NCBI RefSeq assembly: GCF_022811525.1
Contig: NZ_CP063982.1
Location: 806,001-870,000, forward strand
Length of the DNA stretch: 64,000 nt
From: Orrella daihaiensis
Lineage (GTDB): Bacteria > Pseudomonadota > Gammaproteobacteria > Burkholderiales > Burkholderiaceae_B
Reading direction: 5' to 3'
Position 1 is the stretch's first letter. Each line of letters begins with the position of its first letter. Shown piece after piece: positions 50,768 through 60,352 of the stretch. Below the pieces are notes generated by a model, which saw nothing but the letters and a program-made list of their open reading frames with translations, did not search any database and was not told where the DNA came from. The translations under genes and the position numbers were made by a program.

Positions 50768-51701
50768 AGGCGTCCACAATTCGAGCCACAAGCGGGTGAC
50801 GCACGACATCCCGGCTGGTGAAGGCAGTCATTGCAATTCCCTGCACATCGGCCAATACACGGGTAGCGTGCGCCAATCCACTGGTTTGTCCACGAGGCAG
50901 GTCGACCTGTGTGGGGTCTCCTGTAATCACCGCTTTACTGCCGAACCCGATGCGCGTTAAAAACATTTTCATCTGCTCCGGTGTCGTGTTCTGGGCCTCA
51001 TCAAGAATCACAAATGCATTGTTCAGGGTGCGACCGCGCATGTAGGCCAAGGGTGCAATTTCGATGGTCTGTTTCTCGAACAAACGCTGCACTTTGTCAA
51101 ATCCCATGAGGTCGTAAAGTGCGTCGTAGAGGGGTCTAAGATAAGGATCGACTTTTTGGGCGAGATCACCGGGCAAGAACCCGAGCCGCTCGCCAGCTTC
51201 AACTGCTGGGCGTGTCAGTATCAGTCGTTGTACGTTGTCGCGCTCAAGTCCATCGATAGCACAGGCCACCGCCAGCCAGGTTTTGCCGGTACCGGCAGGC
51301 CCGGTGCCAAACGTGATGTCATGCTTCAAAATATTGTTGATATAGTCAGCTTGGCGAGGTGTGCGAGGTTTTAAGTCGCTTCTCCTGGTGCGTAGCTGAT
51401 AGTCAGCTGCGCTCTGACTGCTTGTCTTTTGTGTTTGCGCAATCGCGCGCGCCTCAACAATACCTAGTTGAACCTCATCGATAGACAGATCTCGTGATTG
51501 CGCTTGCGCATGAAATCTCGACAACAGAACGGCGGCTTGCTCGGCCTGTTCGCCACTGATCTCAAATTGATTGCCACGCCGCCCAATGGAGACACCGAGT
51601 GCCTGACTGATTTGACGCAGGTTCTCATCTAAGGGCCCGCATAGTCTGGCGAGTTGCTGATTGTCGCCTTCAAGCTCAAGGCGTCTGATATTTGCACTCA
51701 T
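50739..51701 (-). CDS. ybeZ: PhoH-family ATPase YbeZ
   Basis: A 320-residue ATPase that works with YbeY in RNA metabolism. The Walker A motif G-P-A-G-T-G-K-T is at about 137-144, Walker B V-I-L-D-E-A-Q-N at about 231-238, with T-G-D-P-T-Q-V-D-L-P after it. An N-terminal KH-like region precedes it. The start overlaps the miaB stop by four bases. Confidence 0.95.
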   Translation of the reverse strand: MSANIRRLELEGDNQQLARLCGPLDENLRQISQALGVSIGRRGNQFEISGEQAEQAAVLLSRFHAQAQSRDLSIDEVQLGIVEARAIAQTQKTSSQSAADYQLRTRRSDLKPRTPRQADYINNILKHDITFGTGPAGTGKTWLAVACAIDGLERDNVQRLILTRPAVEAGERLGFLPGDLAQKVDPYLRPLYDALYDLMGFDKVQRLFEKQTIEIAPLAYMRGRTLNNAFVILDEAQNTTPEQMKMFLTRIGFGSKAVITGDPTQVDLPRGQTSGLAHATRVLADVQGIAMTAFTSRDVVRHPLVARIVDAYDKDATQNS

Positions 51702-53053
51702 GCAGCTTGTGTCTCGCGCGTCACGACTTCACCACGCAAGCTGTTGGTGTAAGCCGTGTTGATCGTGACATCGATCATCTGGCCAATCAATCGGTCTGAG
51801 CCGGCAAAGTTAACGATGCGATTATTTTGCGTGCGACCCATGAGTTCGCCAGCATCACGACGCGAAGATCCTTCGACCAGGATCGTTTGTTTGGTACCGA
51901 TCATGGCCTGGGCGATGGCGCTGGCCTGCGTGCCAATCAGAGCCTGAAGCCGCTGCAGTCGTTTTAACTTGACGTCAGCCGGTGTGTCATCGGTCAATTC
52001 AGCAGCTGGCGTACCAGGGCGAGCCGAGTAAATAAAAGAAAATGAAGTGTCAAACCCGATGTCTTCTATCAACTGCATGGTTTTATCAAAGTCAGCATCC
52101 GTCTCGCCGGGAAAGCCAACGATGAAGTCTGAGGACAACGTGATATCCGGGCGTGCTTCGCGCAACCGGCGAACAATTGACTTGAATTCCAGTGTGGTAT
52201 AGCCGCGCTTCATGGCAGCAAGCACTCGATCGCTACCGGCTTGAACGGGCAGATGCAGAAATGAAACTAGTTTGGGTAGGCGTCGATAAGCATCGATCAG
52301 GCGACTGGTCATCTCTTTGGGGTGAGATGTTGTGTAACGAATCCGCTCGATACCCGGGATTTCGTGGACATACTCCAGCAAGGTCGCGAAATCTGCAATC
52401 GTTTGTCCGTCGCCCATTAAGCCACGATAAGCGTTGACGTTTTGTCCGAGCAGGGTAACTTCCTTAACCCCCTGATCAGCCAAATCGGCCACTTCAACGA
52501 GAACATCTTCAAACGGCCGTGAGATTTCCTCACCGCGCGTATAGGGCACCACACAGAAGCTGCAATATTTACTGCAACCTTCCATGATAGAGACAAAGGC
52601 CGTTGGCCCATCTTTGCGTGGCGGAGGTAATGCATCAAACTTCTCGATTTCCGGAAAGCTGATATCAACCTGGGGCTTGCCGAGCTGGCGGCGTTTTTCA
52701 ATAAGTTCGGGCAATCGATGCAATGTCTGTGGCCCAAACACCACATCCACATAGGGGGCACGTTGCACGATGGCAGCGCCCTCTTGGCTAGCGACGCATC
52801 CGCCCACACCGATGATCAGTTTTGGGTTGGCCTCTTTGAGCTCTTTTACCCGACCTAAATCAGAGAAAACTTTGTGTTGTGCCTTGTCGCGGATCGAGCA
52901 TGTATTAAAGAGAATGACATCGGCCTCTTCAGGATGGCTCGTCAGCTCGGCTGGCGAATCTTTCCCCAGGACATCAAACATCTTGTCAGAGTCATATTCG
53001 TTCATCTGGCAGCCAAAGGTGCGGATGAACACTTTCTTAGTGCTTTGTGTCAT
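51698..53053 (-). CDS. miaB: tRNA-2-methylthio-N6-dimethylallyladenosine synthase
   Basis: A 451-residue radical-SAM methylthiotransferase that modifies A37 of tRNAs reading UNN codons. The N-terminal cluster cysteines are in F-G-C-Q-M-N-E, F-N-T-C-S-I-R-D and G-G-C-V-A-S-Q-E; the radical-SAM motif is C-S-K-Y-C-S-F-C (about 155-162). A C-terminal TRAM domain follows from about 380. It heads the miaB-ybeZ-ybeY-corC-lnt string. Confidence 0.96.
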   Translation of the reverse strand: MTQSTKKVFIRTFGCQMNEYDSDKMFDVLGKDSPAELTSHPEEADVILFNTCSIRDKAQHKVFSDLGRVKELKEANPKLIIGVGGCVASQEGAAIVQRAPYVDVVFGPQTLHRLPELIEKRRQLGKPQVDISFPEIEKFDALPPPRKDGPTAFVSIMEGCSKYCSFCVVPYTRGEEISRPFEDVLVEVADLADQGVKEVTLLGQNVNAYRGLMGDGQTIADFATLLEYVHEIPGIERIRYTTSHPKEMTSRLIDAYRRLPKLVSFLHLPVQAGSDRVLAAMKRGYTTLEFKSIVRRLREARPDITLSSDFIVGFPGETDADFDKTMQLIEDIGFDTSFSFIYSARPGTPAAELTDDTPADVKLKRLQRLQALIGTQASAIAQAMIGTKQTILVEGSSRRDAGELMGRTQNNRIVNFAGSDRLIGQMIDVTINTAYTNSLRGEVVTRETQAA

Positions 53054-53205
53054 GTGTTATCGCCGTGACGGGTGTTGATCCCGGGGGCGCCTCTTGAGTT
53101 TAAGTAAACCGAAATGTTAATCGCAAAACGGCATTTGACCCAGTGCCAATGGGACTGGTCTGTATGAGTCGAACGTTGTTTAGATCGTTCGTAGATCGCA
53201 CCCCG

Positions 53206-53228
53206 GGTGGGCAGTGCGTACACCCACC
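53206..53228. other. Hairpin at 3' end of secF
   Basis: GGTGGG and CCCACC form a six-base stem directly beside the secF stop codon. There is no T run, so it is a weak terminator at best or a 3' stabilising structure. Confidence 0.4.
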
Positions 53229-54176
53229 TTAGGGTTCCTCGGTGTATATCTCTTCGAGCTCGTTGGTTTTCTTGGGTGGCTTGACCAAGTCTTCACGCTT
53301 GACACCCAACCAAAGTGCAATTGAAGCTGCCACAAATATGGATGAATAGATGCCAAACCAGATACCAATCGTTAGCGCTAAAGAAAAATACTCGAGTGTC
53401 GGTCCGCCAAAGATATACATTGATAGAACCATGATCTGCGTAGATCCGTGGGTAATCACCGTGCGAGACATGGTTTGCGTGATGGCCCCGTCAATTACAT
53501 CACGAACTTCCACGTTTCTCAGTTTGCGAAAGTTCTCCCGAATTCGATCCATGATCACGACAGACTCGTTCACGGAGTAGCCAAGCACGGCGAGTACACC
53601 GGCGAGCACTGACAGTGAGAACTCCCACTGGAAAAATGCAAAGAACCCCAAAATGATTACCACGTCATGCAGGTTCGCCACGACACCAGCTACGGCGAAT
53701 TTCCACTCAAACCGGATAGCCAGATAGACCACAATGCCGATAATCACAAAGAGCAACGCTAGAAGACCGCTTTCAACCAGTTCCCGACCAATCTGGGGCC
53801 CGACATATTCGACTCGCTGCAAAACGATGTCGGGAGCATTGGCGGTCAGCGCGGCCATTACCGCCTGACTTTGGTCTGCCGAGGACTGCCCGTCGATGAT
53901 CGGCAGGCGAATCAGCACATCTCGCGAGGTGCCAAAGTTTTGAACTTGAAAGTCGGTGTAGCCCAATGTGCTGAGTTCTTCGCGGACCTGAACCAAGGGC
54001 GCGGTATCAGGATAGGTCAATTCGATCACAGTGCCGCCGGTGAACTCAATCGACAAGTTAAATCCGCGGGTGGCGATGAACACAACGGCCAAAACGAAAA
54101 ACGTGAGGCTGATCAGATTCAGCACCAACGAGTGGCGCATGAATGGGATGGTGCGAGAGATGCGAAAGAATTCCAT
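53229..54176 (-). CDS. secF: Protein translocase subunit SecF
   Basis: A 315-residue inner-membrane protein that with SecD uses the proton gradient to help export. Six helices are visible, with G-F-N-L-S-I-E-F-T-G-G-T (about 38-49) after the first, then G-Y-S-V-N-E-S-V-V-I-M-D-R-I-R-E-N-F (about 207-224). The ATG at 54176 is five bases after the secD stop, with AAGGG upstream. Confidence 0.96.
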   Translation of the reverse strand: MEFFRISRTIPFMRHSLVLNLISLTFFVLAVVFIATRGFNLSIEFTGGTVIELTYPDTAPLVQVREELSTLGYTDFQVQNFGTSRDVLIRLPIIDGQSSADQSQAVMAALTANAPDIVLQRVEYVGPQIGRELVESGLLALLFVIIGIVVYLAIRFEWKFAVAGVVANLHDVVIILGFFAFFQWEFSLSVLAGVLAVLGYSVNESVVIMDRIRENFRKLRNVEVRDVIDGAITQTMSRTVITHGSTQIMVLSMYIFGGPTLEYFSLALTIGIWFGIYSSIFVAASIALWLGVKREDLVKPPKKTNELEEIYTEEP

Positions 54177-54180
54177 GTTG

Positions 54181-56061
54181 TCAGCCCTTCGGTTTCCAGA
54201 CTGTACCAATGGACAGCCCTTGCAGTTTCTTGCGACCGCCGTGGGTCAAATTCACCATGGCACGAACGCCCACCACAGCTGAGAACATCGAAGTCAGAAT
54301 CCCTAAGCAATGCACGACCGCGAAACCACGCACGGGTCCGGTGCCAAATATGAGCAAAGCAATTCCGACAATCAATGTGGTCAGGTTCGAGTCCAGGATA
54401 GTTCCCCACGCCCGCTCAAAGCCAATTTGAATGGCAGATTGCGGGGGCTCACCACGCCTTAATTCTTCCCGAATACGTTCATTAATGAGCACGTTGGCAT
54501 CGATGGCCATCCCGATTGTCAGGGCAATCGCTGCAATGCCTGGGAGCGTGAGCGTTGCCTGCAGCATCGACAACAGCGCTAGAAGCAGAAAAACGTTGAA
54601 TGTTAGGCCAACCGCTGAAAACAAGCCGAATAAACGATAGTAAGCGATCATGAAGATCGCGACTGCGACGAAGCCCCACAGCGTGGCGTTAAATCCTTTG
54701 GCAATGTTCTCGGCACCAAGACTCGGACCAATGGTGCGCTCTTCGATGATGGTCATGGGGGCTGCCAGAGAGCCAGCCCGTAAGAGCAAAGCTATGTCAG
54801 CGGCATCTTCGGCACTCATGCTGCCGGAGATCTGCACTTGCCCACCCGGTATTTCACTTCGGATGACCGGCGCAGTCACGACCTGACCTTTGCCTTTTTC
54901 AAACAAGAGGATGGCCATACGCTTGCCAATGTTGTCGCGCGTGACATCCCGGAAAATTCTTGCACCCTTGCTGTCTAGTGTGAGATGCACTGCCGGTTGT
55001 TGGTTTTGGGAGTCACGTCCAGCCTGTGCATCTTGCAAGTTTTCGCCTGAGAGGATGACTTGGCGGCGCAACAGAATGGGTCGCCCATCGGTATCATCGT
55101 AGCGCTCAAGGCCGAACGGTACCGTACCGGCAGAAAGCGCCGACATGGCAGTCGGCGAGTCGTCCACCATACGGATTTCCAGCGTTGCAGTGCGCCCTAG
55201 AATTTCCTTGGCTTTCGCAACATCCTGAACGCCGGGCAGTTGGACCACGATTCGATCCGCGCCTTGCTGCTGAATGACGGGCTCGGCGACACCAAGCTCA
55301 TTAATCCGGTTGTGCAAAGTGGTGATGTTCTGTTTGAGGGCAGTGTTTTGGACGGTGGCCACTGCGCCAACATTGAGTTGACCAGCCAGCAGTGGACGTC
55401 CACTGTTTGCGCCATCACTGACGCCCTGGTCAAACGCCATATCCGGGTAGCGGTTACTCAACAGTGCAAGTGCACGCGCGCGCGCCTCGTTGTCGGCAAA
55501 TATGGTCACGACTGACAAATCGACGCGTTCTACTGCCGTACTCGGAATACGCGCCTCCCGCAGTGCGGCTCTGATTTCGGTAGCGAGCGAGTCATAGCGT
55601 GCGGTAAGGGCACCCCGCATATCGACTTGCAGCAAGAAATGCACTCCGCCTCTTAGATCGAGACCAAGATACATGGGATTTGCGCCGATTGCACTTAGCC
55701 AATCGGGTGAGGCTGGCAAAAGATTCAGTGCGACGGTATAGCTTGGATCAGCAGGATTTGGATTGAGGGATTTTTCGATGACGTCACGGGCTTTTAGCTG
55801 TGTGTCAGTGTCTGCAAACCTAACCCTGACTGTACCCACCGGACCATTACGCTCGAAACTTGAACCCGTTCCAGTGATATTGGCCTGAGCCAGAATATTC
55901 TCGACCCGTCCCTGCATGTCGGGTTCGATTTTGATGGTGGATTTGGCACTCGAGACCTGAACAGCCGGTGCTTCCCCATAGAAATTGGGCAGCGTGTAAA
56001 GAAACCCTACAACGAGGGCGACCAGCACGGTCAGGTATTTCCAAAGGGGGTAACGGTTCAT
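54181..56061 (-). CDS. secD: Protein translocase subunit SecD
   Basis: A 626-residue inner-membrane export factor. It has a first helix (about 8-26), L-G-L-D-L-R-G-G-V-H-F-L-L-Q (about 131-144), a large periplasmic region and five C-terminal helices with M-A-I-D-A-N-V-L-I-N-E-R-I-R-E-E-L-R (about 515-532). It is followed at once by secF and lies 76 bases downstream of yajC across a terminator-like hairpin. Confidence 0.96.
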   Translation of the reverse strand: MNRYPLWKYLTVLVALVVGFLYTLPNFYGEAPAVQVSSAKSTIKIEPDMQGRVENILAQANITGTGSSFERNGPVGTVRVRFADTDTQLKARDVIEKSLNPNPADPSYTVALNLLPASPDWLSAIGANPMYLGLDLRGGVHFLLQVDMRGALTARYDSLATEIRAALREARIPSTAVERVDLSVVTIFADNEARARALALLSNRYPDMAFDQGVSDGANSGRPLLAGQLNVGAVATVQNTALKQNITTLHNRINELGVAEPVIQQQGADRIVVQLPGVQDVAKAKEILGRTATLEIRMVDDSPTAMSALSAGTVPFGLERYDDTDGRPILLRRQVILSGENLQDAQAGRDSQNQQPAVHLTLDSKGARIFRDVTRDNIGKRMAILLFEKGKGQVVTAPVIRSEIPGGQVQISGSMSAEDAADIALLLRAGSLAAPMTIIEERTIGPSLGAENIAKGFNATLWGFVAVAIFMIAYYRLFGLFSAVGLTFNVFLLLALLSMLQATLTLPGIAAIALTIGMAIDANVLINERIREELRRGEPPQSAIQIGFERAWGTILDSNLTTLIVGIALLIFGTGPVRGFAVVHCLGILTSMFSAVVGVRAMVNLTHGGRKKLQGLSIGTVWKPKG

Positions 56062-56089
56062 GGACGACGGTCGCCAGCGTTAGCGTTTC

Positions 56090-56121
56090 AAAAAGCCAAC
56101 CGCCGGCAGCTGCCGGCGGTT
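56090..56121 (-). terminator. Terminator-like palindrome between yajC and secD
   Basis: A 24-base perfect palindrome (56098-56121) with arms AACCGCCGGCAG and CTGCCGGCGGTT. On the minus strand it is followed by GGC and five T's. It lies between the yajC stop and the secD start, so it may reduce secDF transcription relative to yajC or process the message. Confidence 0.7.
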
Positions 56122-56137
56122 CAGTGCAATCGCAAAT

Positions 56138-56479
56138 TTAGATCTGCTTCATCGTGCCTTTGGGCAGCACGGTCTGAACAGCGCTGCGCTGAATCAGAAT
56201 CTCGACGGGCTTGTCAGCCAATTCCGACACTTCAACGCCAATGTAGCTGTCGGTGACCTTGGTGATTTTGCCGACCATGCCACCAGCCGTAATAACTTCG
56301 TCACCTTTAGCCAAGCCAGCTACCAGTGCCTTGTGTTCTTTTTGACGCTTCATTTGTGGGCGAATCATGAGAAACCACAGAATGACGAACATCAAGACAA
56401 TAGGTAACAAACCCATTAGCGAACCAGCGTCACCACCAGCTTGAGCCAGAACCAGACCGGCTGTATCTTGCAAAGACAT
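56138..56479 (-). CDS. yajC: Preprotein translocase accessory subunit YajC
   Basis: A 113-residue protein with one membrane helix (about 22-40) and a basic cytosolic domain: F-L-M-I-R-P-Q-M-K-R-Q-K-E-H (about 36-49) and G-D-E-V-I-T-A-G-G-M-V-G-K-I (about 59-72). It associates with SecDF. It lies 37 bases after tgt in the standard queA-tgt-yajC-secD-secF order. Confidence 0.95.
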   Translation of the reverse strand: MSLQDTAGLVLAQAGGDAGSLMGLLPIVLMFVILWFLMIRPQMKRQKEHKALVAGLAKGDEVITAGGMVGKITKVTDSYIGVEVSELADKPVEILIQRSAVQTVLPKGTMKQI

Positions 56480-56516
56480 TAAAGCCTCCTTAGTAAAACC
56501 TTTTAAAAGTCGCCCG

Positions 56517-57647
56517 CTATTGTACCGAGTTGGACGATCGTTGCCTTAAAAACTCGGCCGCCCACGCATCAATCGTATGATTTTCAATAGCCTGACGCAT
56601 CTCAGCCATGATCTTCAGATAGAAATGCAGGTTGTGCAAGGTATTAAGGCGAGCCCCAGTGATCTCGTTCAGGCGCTGTAAATGATGCAGATAAGCGCGC
56701 GAGAAATGTTGGCAGGTGTGACACTCGCAATCCTCATCGAGCGGTCGTTCGTCATCGCGGTATTTTGCGTTACGGATCTTAATGTCACCTTGCCGGGTAA
56801 AAAGCCAGCCATTGCGCGCGTTTCGGGTTGGCATCACGCAATCAAACATATCCACACCTGCCAGCACGCCAGCAACCAGATCTTCTGGCGTGCCAACACC
56901 CATCAGGTAACGCGGTGCGTGCTGGGGCAGTTTCGGCGCGGTGTGCTCAAGTACCCGCATCATCTCGTCTTTGGGTTCGCCCACGGACAGTCCACCAATC
57001 GCGTAACCGTGAAACCCGATGTCAACCAGCGTAGCCAGTGACTCCTCACGCAAATCTTCGAACATCCCACCTTGGACGATCCCAAACAAGGCGTTCGGGT
57101 TATCGAGTCGATCAAACTCAGCCTTTGACCGCTTGGCCCAGCGCGCTGAGAGATGCATGGATTGTGCCGCCTGAGCATGTGTGGCGATATTCTCGCCGAT
57201 CTTGTAGGGCGTACATTCGTCGAACACCATCACGATGTCACTATTCAGGCTGCGCTGGATTTGCATGGAAATTTCGGGTGTTAGAAATAGCCTTGCGCCA
57301 TCAACTGGCGAGGCGAATTTGACCCCTTCCTCGCTGATTTTGCGCATGCCTTGCAGGCTAAAGACTTGAAAGCCGCCGGAGTCAGTGAGAATGGGCTTGT
57401 CCCAGCCCATAAAACCGTGCAGGCCGCCATGCTTGTCAAGGATTTCGGTGCCGGGCCGCAGCCACAGGTGAAATGTATTGCCCAGGATAATCTGTGCGCC
57501 GATTTGTTCTAGTTCATGTGGCAACATCGCCTTGACGCTACCGTAGGTACCGACCGGCATGAATATTGGGGTATTGACCACCCCGTGATTCAGCGTCAGG
57601 CGGGCTCGTCGTGCACGACCATCTGTGGCTAGAAGCTCAAACTGCAT
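56517..57647 (-). CDS. tgt: Queuine tRNA-ribosyltransferase
   Basis: A 376-residue enzyme that swaps guanine 34 for preQ1 in tRNAs with GUN anticodons. D-S-G-G-F-Q-V-F-S-L holds the substrate Asp (about 91), F-D-E-C-T-P-Y is near 142, and the zinc site C-E-C-H-T-C is near 303-308. The ATG at 57647 overlaps the queA stop by 11 bases and follows AAAGGA; the long upstream frame extension lies in queA. Confidence 0.96.
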   Translation of the reverse strand: MQFELLATDGRARRARLTLNHGVVNTPIFMPVGTYGSVKAMLPHELEQIGAQIILGNTFHLWLRPGTEILDKHGGLHGFMGWDKPILTDSGGFQVFSLQGMRKISEEGVKFASPVDGARLFLTPEISMQIQRSLNSDIVMVFDECTPYKIGENIATHAQAAQSMHLSARWAKRSKAEFDRLDNPNALFGIVQGGMFEDLREESLATLVDIGFHGYAIGGLSVGEPKDEMMRVLEHTAPKLPQHAPRYLMGVGTPEDLVAGVLAGVDMFDCVMPTRNARNGWLFTRQGDIKIRNAKYRDDERPLDEDCECHTCQHFSRAYLHHLQRLNEITGARLNTLHNLHFYLKIMAEMRQAIENHTIDAWAAEFLRQRSSNSVQ

Positions 57648-58743
57648 TGGGTAATCCTTTGTCAAGGAACATGGCGTCCCCATAGCTAAAAAAGCGATAG
57701 CGTTGATCCACGGCATGCTCATAAGCCCGCTTCATGGTTTGCAAGCCAATAAACGCGGAGACCAGCATCAAAAGCGTGGATTGTGGCAAATGAAAGTTCG
57801 TGATCATGGCATCCACAATCTGCCATTGATAGCCAGGCTTGATAAATAGCTGCGTGTCGTCCTGGTGCGCACGCAGCTGTCCGCCGTTGGCCTTGCACGC
57901 TGACTCCAGTGCTCGAACACTGGTTGTCCCAACGGCAATGACTCTGCCTCCAGCTGTTTTGGCGGCTTCGATGGCTGAGACCGTTTGGGCGGGAATGGTG
58001 TACCACTCGCTATGCATCTGGTGAGTTGATAAATCGTTGTCACGAACGGGTTGAAACGTACCTGCGCCGACATGCAAAGTGACAAAGGCCTTGCCAATTC
58101 CACGCTTGCCAAGTTCGTCGAGCATCGCCTCATCAAAATGCAGCCCGGCAGTGGGGGCGGCGACAGCGCCAGGATGTCGGGCGTAAACGGTCTGGTAGCG
58201 TTGTTCGTCCTCTGGCTGGTCAGCGTGCTCAATGTAGGGCGGCAATGGAACATGACCATATTGATCAAGTGCGCCAAGCACCTCCTGATCAAACTCAAGT
58301 TCAAACAAATCATGGTGACGCCCCAATACACGCGCCTCCAAGTTGTCAGCCAGGGTCAGTTTGCTGCCAGTCTTGGGGGTTTTACTAGCGCGAACATGTG
58401 CCAGCACTCGGTGACTGTCCAGGATTCGCTCTACCAGCACTTCAACTTTGCCGCCCGTGTCCTTGGTGCCAAGCAGCCTCGCTTTGATCACCAGGGTGTC
58501 GTTAAACACCAGAATGTCATTTGGTTTGAGCAGATCCAACAATTGATTGAATTGACGATCATGCCATTGACCTGTCTCATCCACGTGCAGTAGTCGACTA
58601 TCCGTTCGGCGTTCAGCCGGATGCTGTGCAATCAAATCGGTTGGCAAGTGATAGTCAAAGTCCTTGAGCGAGTACTCAATCTGGTTTTCGCTGGCCATGC
58701 CCGATGTTGAATTGTCGTGGTTACTCACCGTAGTTCCTGCCAT
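57637..58743 (-). CDS. queA: S-adenosylmethionine:tRNA ribosyltransferase-isomerase
   Basis: A 368-residue enzyme that builds the epoxyqueuosine ring from preQ1 and SAM. D-F-D-Y-H-L-P-T-D-L-I-A-Q-H-P (about 28-42) and G-A-V-A-A-P-T-A-G-L-H-F (about 192-203) are family signatures. An ATG at 58698 would give a start nearer the usual M-x-L-x-D-F-D-Y; neither has a clear ribosome-binding site. It is the first gene of the queA-tgt-yajC-secDF group. Confidence 0.95.
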   Translation of the reverse strand: MAGTTVSNHDNSTSGMASENQIEYSLKDFDYHLPTDLIAQHPAERRTDSRLLHVDETGQWHDRQFNQLLDLLKPNDILVFNDTLVIKARLLGTKDTGGKVEVLVERILDSHRVLAHVRASKTPKTGSKLTLADNLEARVLGRHHDLFELEFDQEVLGALDQYGHVPLPPYIEHADQPEDEQRYQTVYARHPGAVAAPTAGLHFDEAMLDELGKRGIGKAFVTLHVGAGTFQPVRDNDLSTHQMHSEWYTIPAQTVSAIEAAKTAGGRVIAVGTTSVRALESACKANGGQLRAHQDDTQLFIKPGYQWQIVDAMITNFHLPQSTLLMLVSAFIGLQTMKRAYEHAVDQRYRFFSYGDAMFLDKGLPNAV

Positions 58744-58867
58744 AATGAAGCCGACTTGGTTTATTTGGGCAAGATTGTATCGGGCATGGTGTTTGGTTGC
58801 TTAAAACCCGTTCGATTCGCCATAAAGGACAGTAGTGGGCGCAATTTTTTACCGCATGGAGACCTAG

Positions 58868-60298
58868 ATGTTGCACCGTAAGTTTGCCATGATGCTTGTT
58901 GCTTGGGCAGCAGCGCTGTTTGGTGGCGCGGCAGGGGCCGCTGATAAGCCAATGCCGCCCGAGGTCGCCAGAGCCTGGTCAGCAACGGGTTTGCCATCAT
59001 CTGCTTTGTCGATGGTGATCGAAGAAGTGCAGGGTGATCGTCTGGCGGCGGTCAATGGCGCTGAATTTAAAAATCCGGCCTCAGTGATGAAGCTGGTGAC
59101 CACCTGGGCTGCATTAAGTGAGCTTGGGCCCGACTATGTATGGCAAACCGCATTTTTAATCGATAACAATGCGACGGTTAGTGACGATGGGGTGCTCTCG
59201 GGCCCGGTCTACCTCCGGCCAACCGGCGACCCCGTCATTATGCTGGAAGACTTGTGGCGTTTGATGCGAGAGTTACGCTTGCGAGGCATTCGGCAAATCA
59301 ACGACATTGTGGTGGATCGATCGCCGTTTGGTGAAGTGGCCATTGATCCTGCCGAGTTCGACGGCAAGGGCGATAGGCCGTATAACGCGAGTCCGGATGT
59401 TTTTATGGTGGGGTTCGGTGCGGTGCGGCTGGTTTTTACGCCAGACTTGCAGGCTAAACGCTGGCGAGCCTTTGTTGACCCACCCATTCCGGGTATCGAA
59501 ATTGATAGTGACATCAAGTACCAAGATGGCAGCTGTCGTCGAGGCCCTCGGGTGAGTGTTCAAACCGTCAATGGGGCTGACGATGTCAGGTTTCGTGTCA
59601 GCGGTGAAGCCCATGGCGCTTGTGGTGAATTTGATTTCTATCGACTGGCATTCGATCAGCAGGCTTTTGCGGCGCGGACTCTCAAAACCATGTGGCGTGA
59701 GCTTGGCGGCACGATGACAGGCACGGTTAAAGACGGTTCGATTCCTGCCGATGCCGTGCCATTGGCCGCACATCAGTCCCCACCGTTGGCTGAGGTTATC
59801 CGTCTCGTTAACAAGCGTAGCAATAACGTCATGACACGCGTGTTGTTATTGACGCTCGGGGCGCAGGCTGGACAGCGGCCGGCAACCGTGGCGGGCAGTG
59901 CTGAGGTGGTCAAGCGAATATTGACGGCACAGGGCATCGAGCTTGGCCAAACGGTGATTGAGAACGGGTCTGGTTTGTCTCGCAATGCGCGGATCAGTGC
60001 CGACGTGATGGCCGATATGTTGCAGCATGCATGGCGATCGCCTGCCATGCCGGAGTATGTGTCCTCGATGGCAATTCTGGGGGTTGATGGAACGCTCAAG
60101 CGTCGCTTGCGCGGTGATGATGCCCGCGGCTATGCGAATATGAAAACCGGTGCGTTAAAAGATGCGAGAGCGATCGCGGGCTATGTGTTGTCCAAATCAG
60201 GCAAGCGCTATGTTTTTGTGAGCCTGGTTAACCATCCGCAGGCCTATAAGGCGCGAGATTTTGAGAATGCGGTCATGGCTTGGTTAAACGACCGTTGA
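58868..60298 (+). CDS. dacB: D-alanyl-D-alanine carboxypeptidase/endopeptidase (PBP4)
   Basis: A 476-residue periplasmic class C penicillin-binding protein with a signal peptide (about 1-25). The three active-site motifs are present: S72-V-M-K75, S-N-N in K-R-S-N-N-V-M-T-R (about 316-324) and K-T-G-A-L (about 417-421). It trims or cleaves peptidoglycan cross-links. It is divergent from queA. Confidence 0.95.
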   Translation: MLHRKFAMMLVAWAAALFGGAAGAADKPMPPEVARAWSATGLPSSALSMVIEEVQGDRLAAVNGAEFKNPASVMKLVTTWAALSELGPDYVWQTAFLIDNNATVSDDGVLSGPVYLRPTGDPVIMLEDLWRLMRELRLRGIRQINDIVVDRSPFGEVAIDPAEFDGKGDRPYNASPDVFMVGFGAVRLVFTPDLQAKRWRAFVDPPIPGIEIDSDIKYQDGSCRRGPRVSVQTVNGADDVRFRVSGEAHGACGEFDFYRLAFDQQAFAARTLKTMWRELGGTMTGTVKDGSIPADAVPLAAHQSPPLAEVIRLVNKRSNNVMTRVLLLTLGAQAGQRPATVAGSAEVVKRILTAQGIELGQTVIENGSGLSRNARISADVMADMLQHAWRSPAMPEYVSSMAILGVDGTLKRRLRGDDARGYANMKTGALKDARAIAGYVLSKSGKRYVFVSLVNHPQAYKARDFENAVMAWLNDR

Positions 60299-60352
60299 TG
60301 GCGAGCATGTTGTGCACATGATTGATGACTTTTACTGGCAGGAGAGCCTGGC

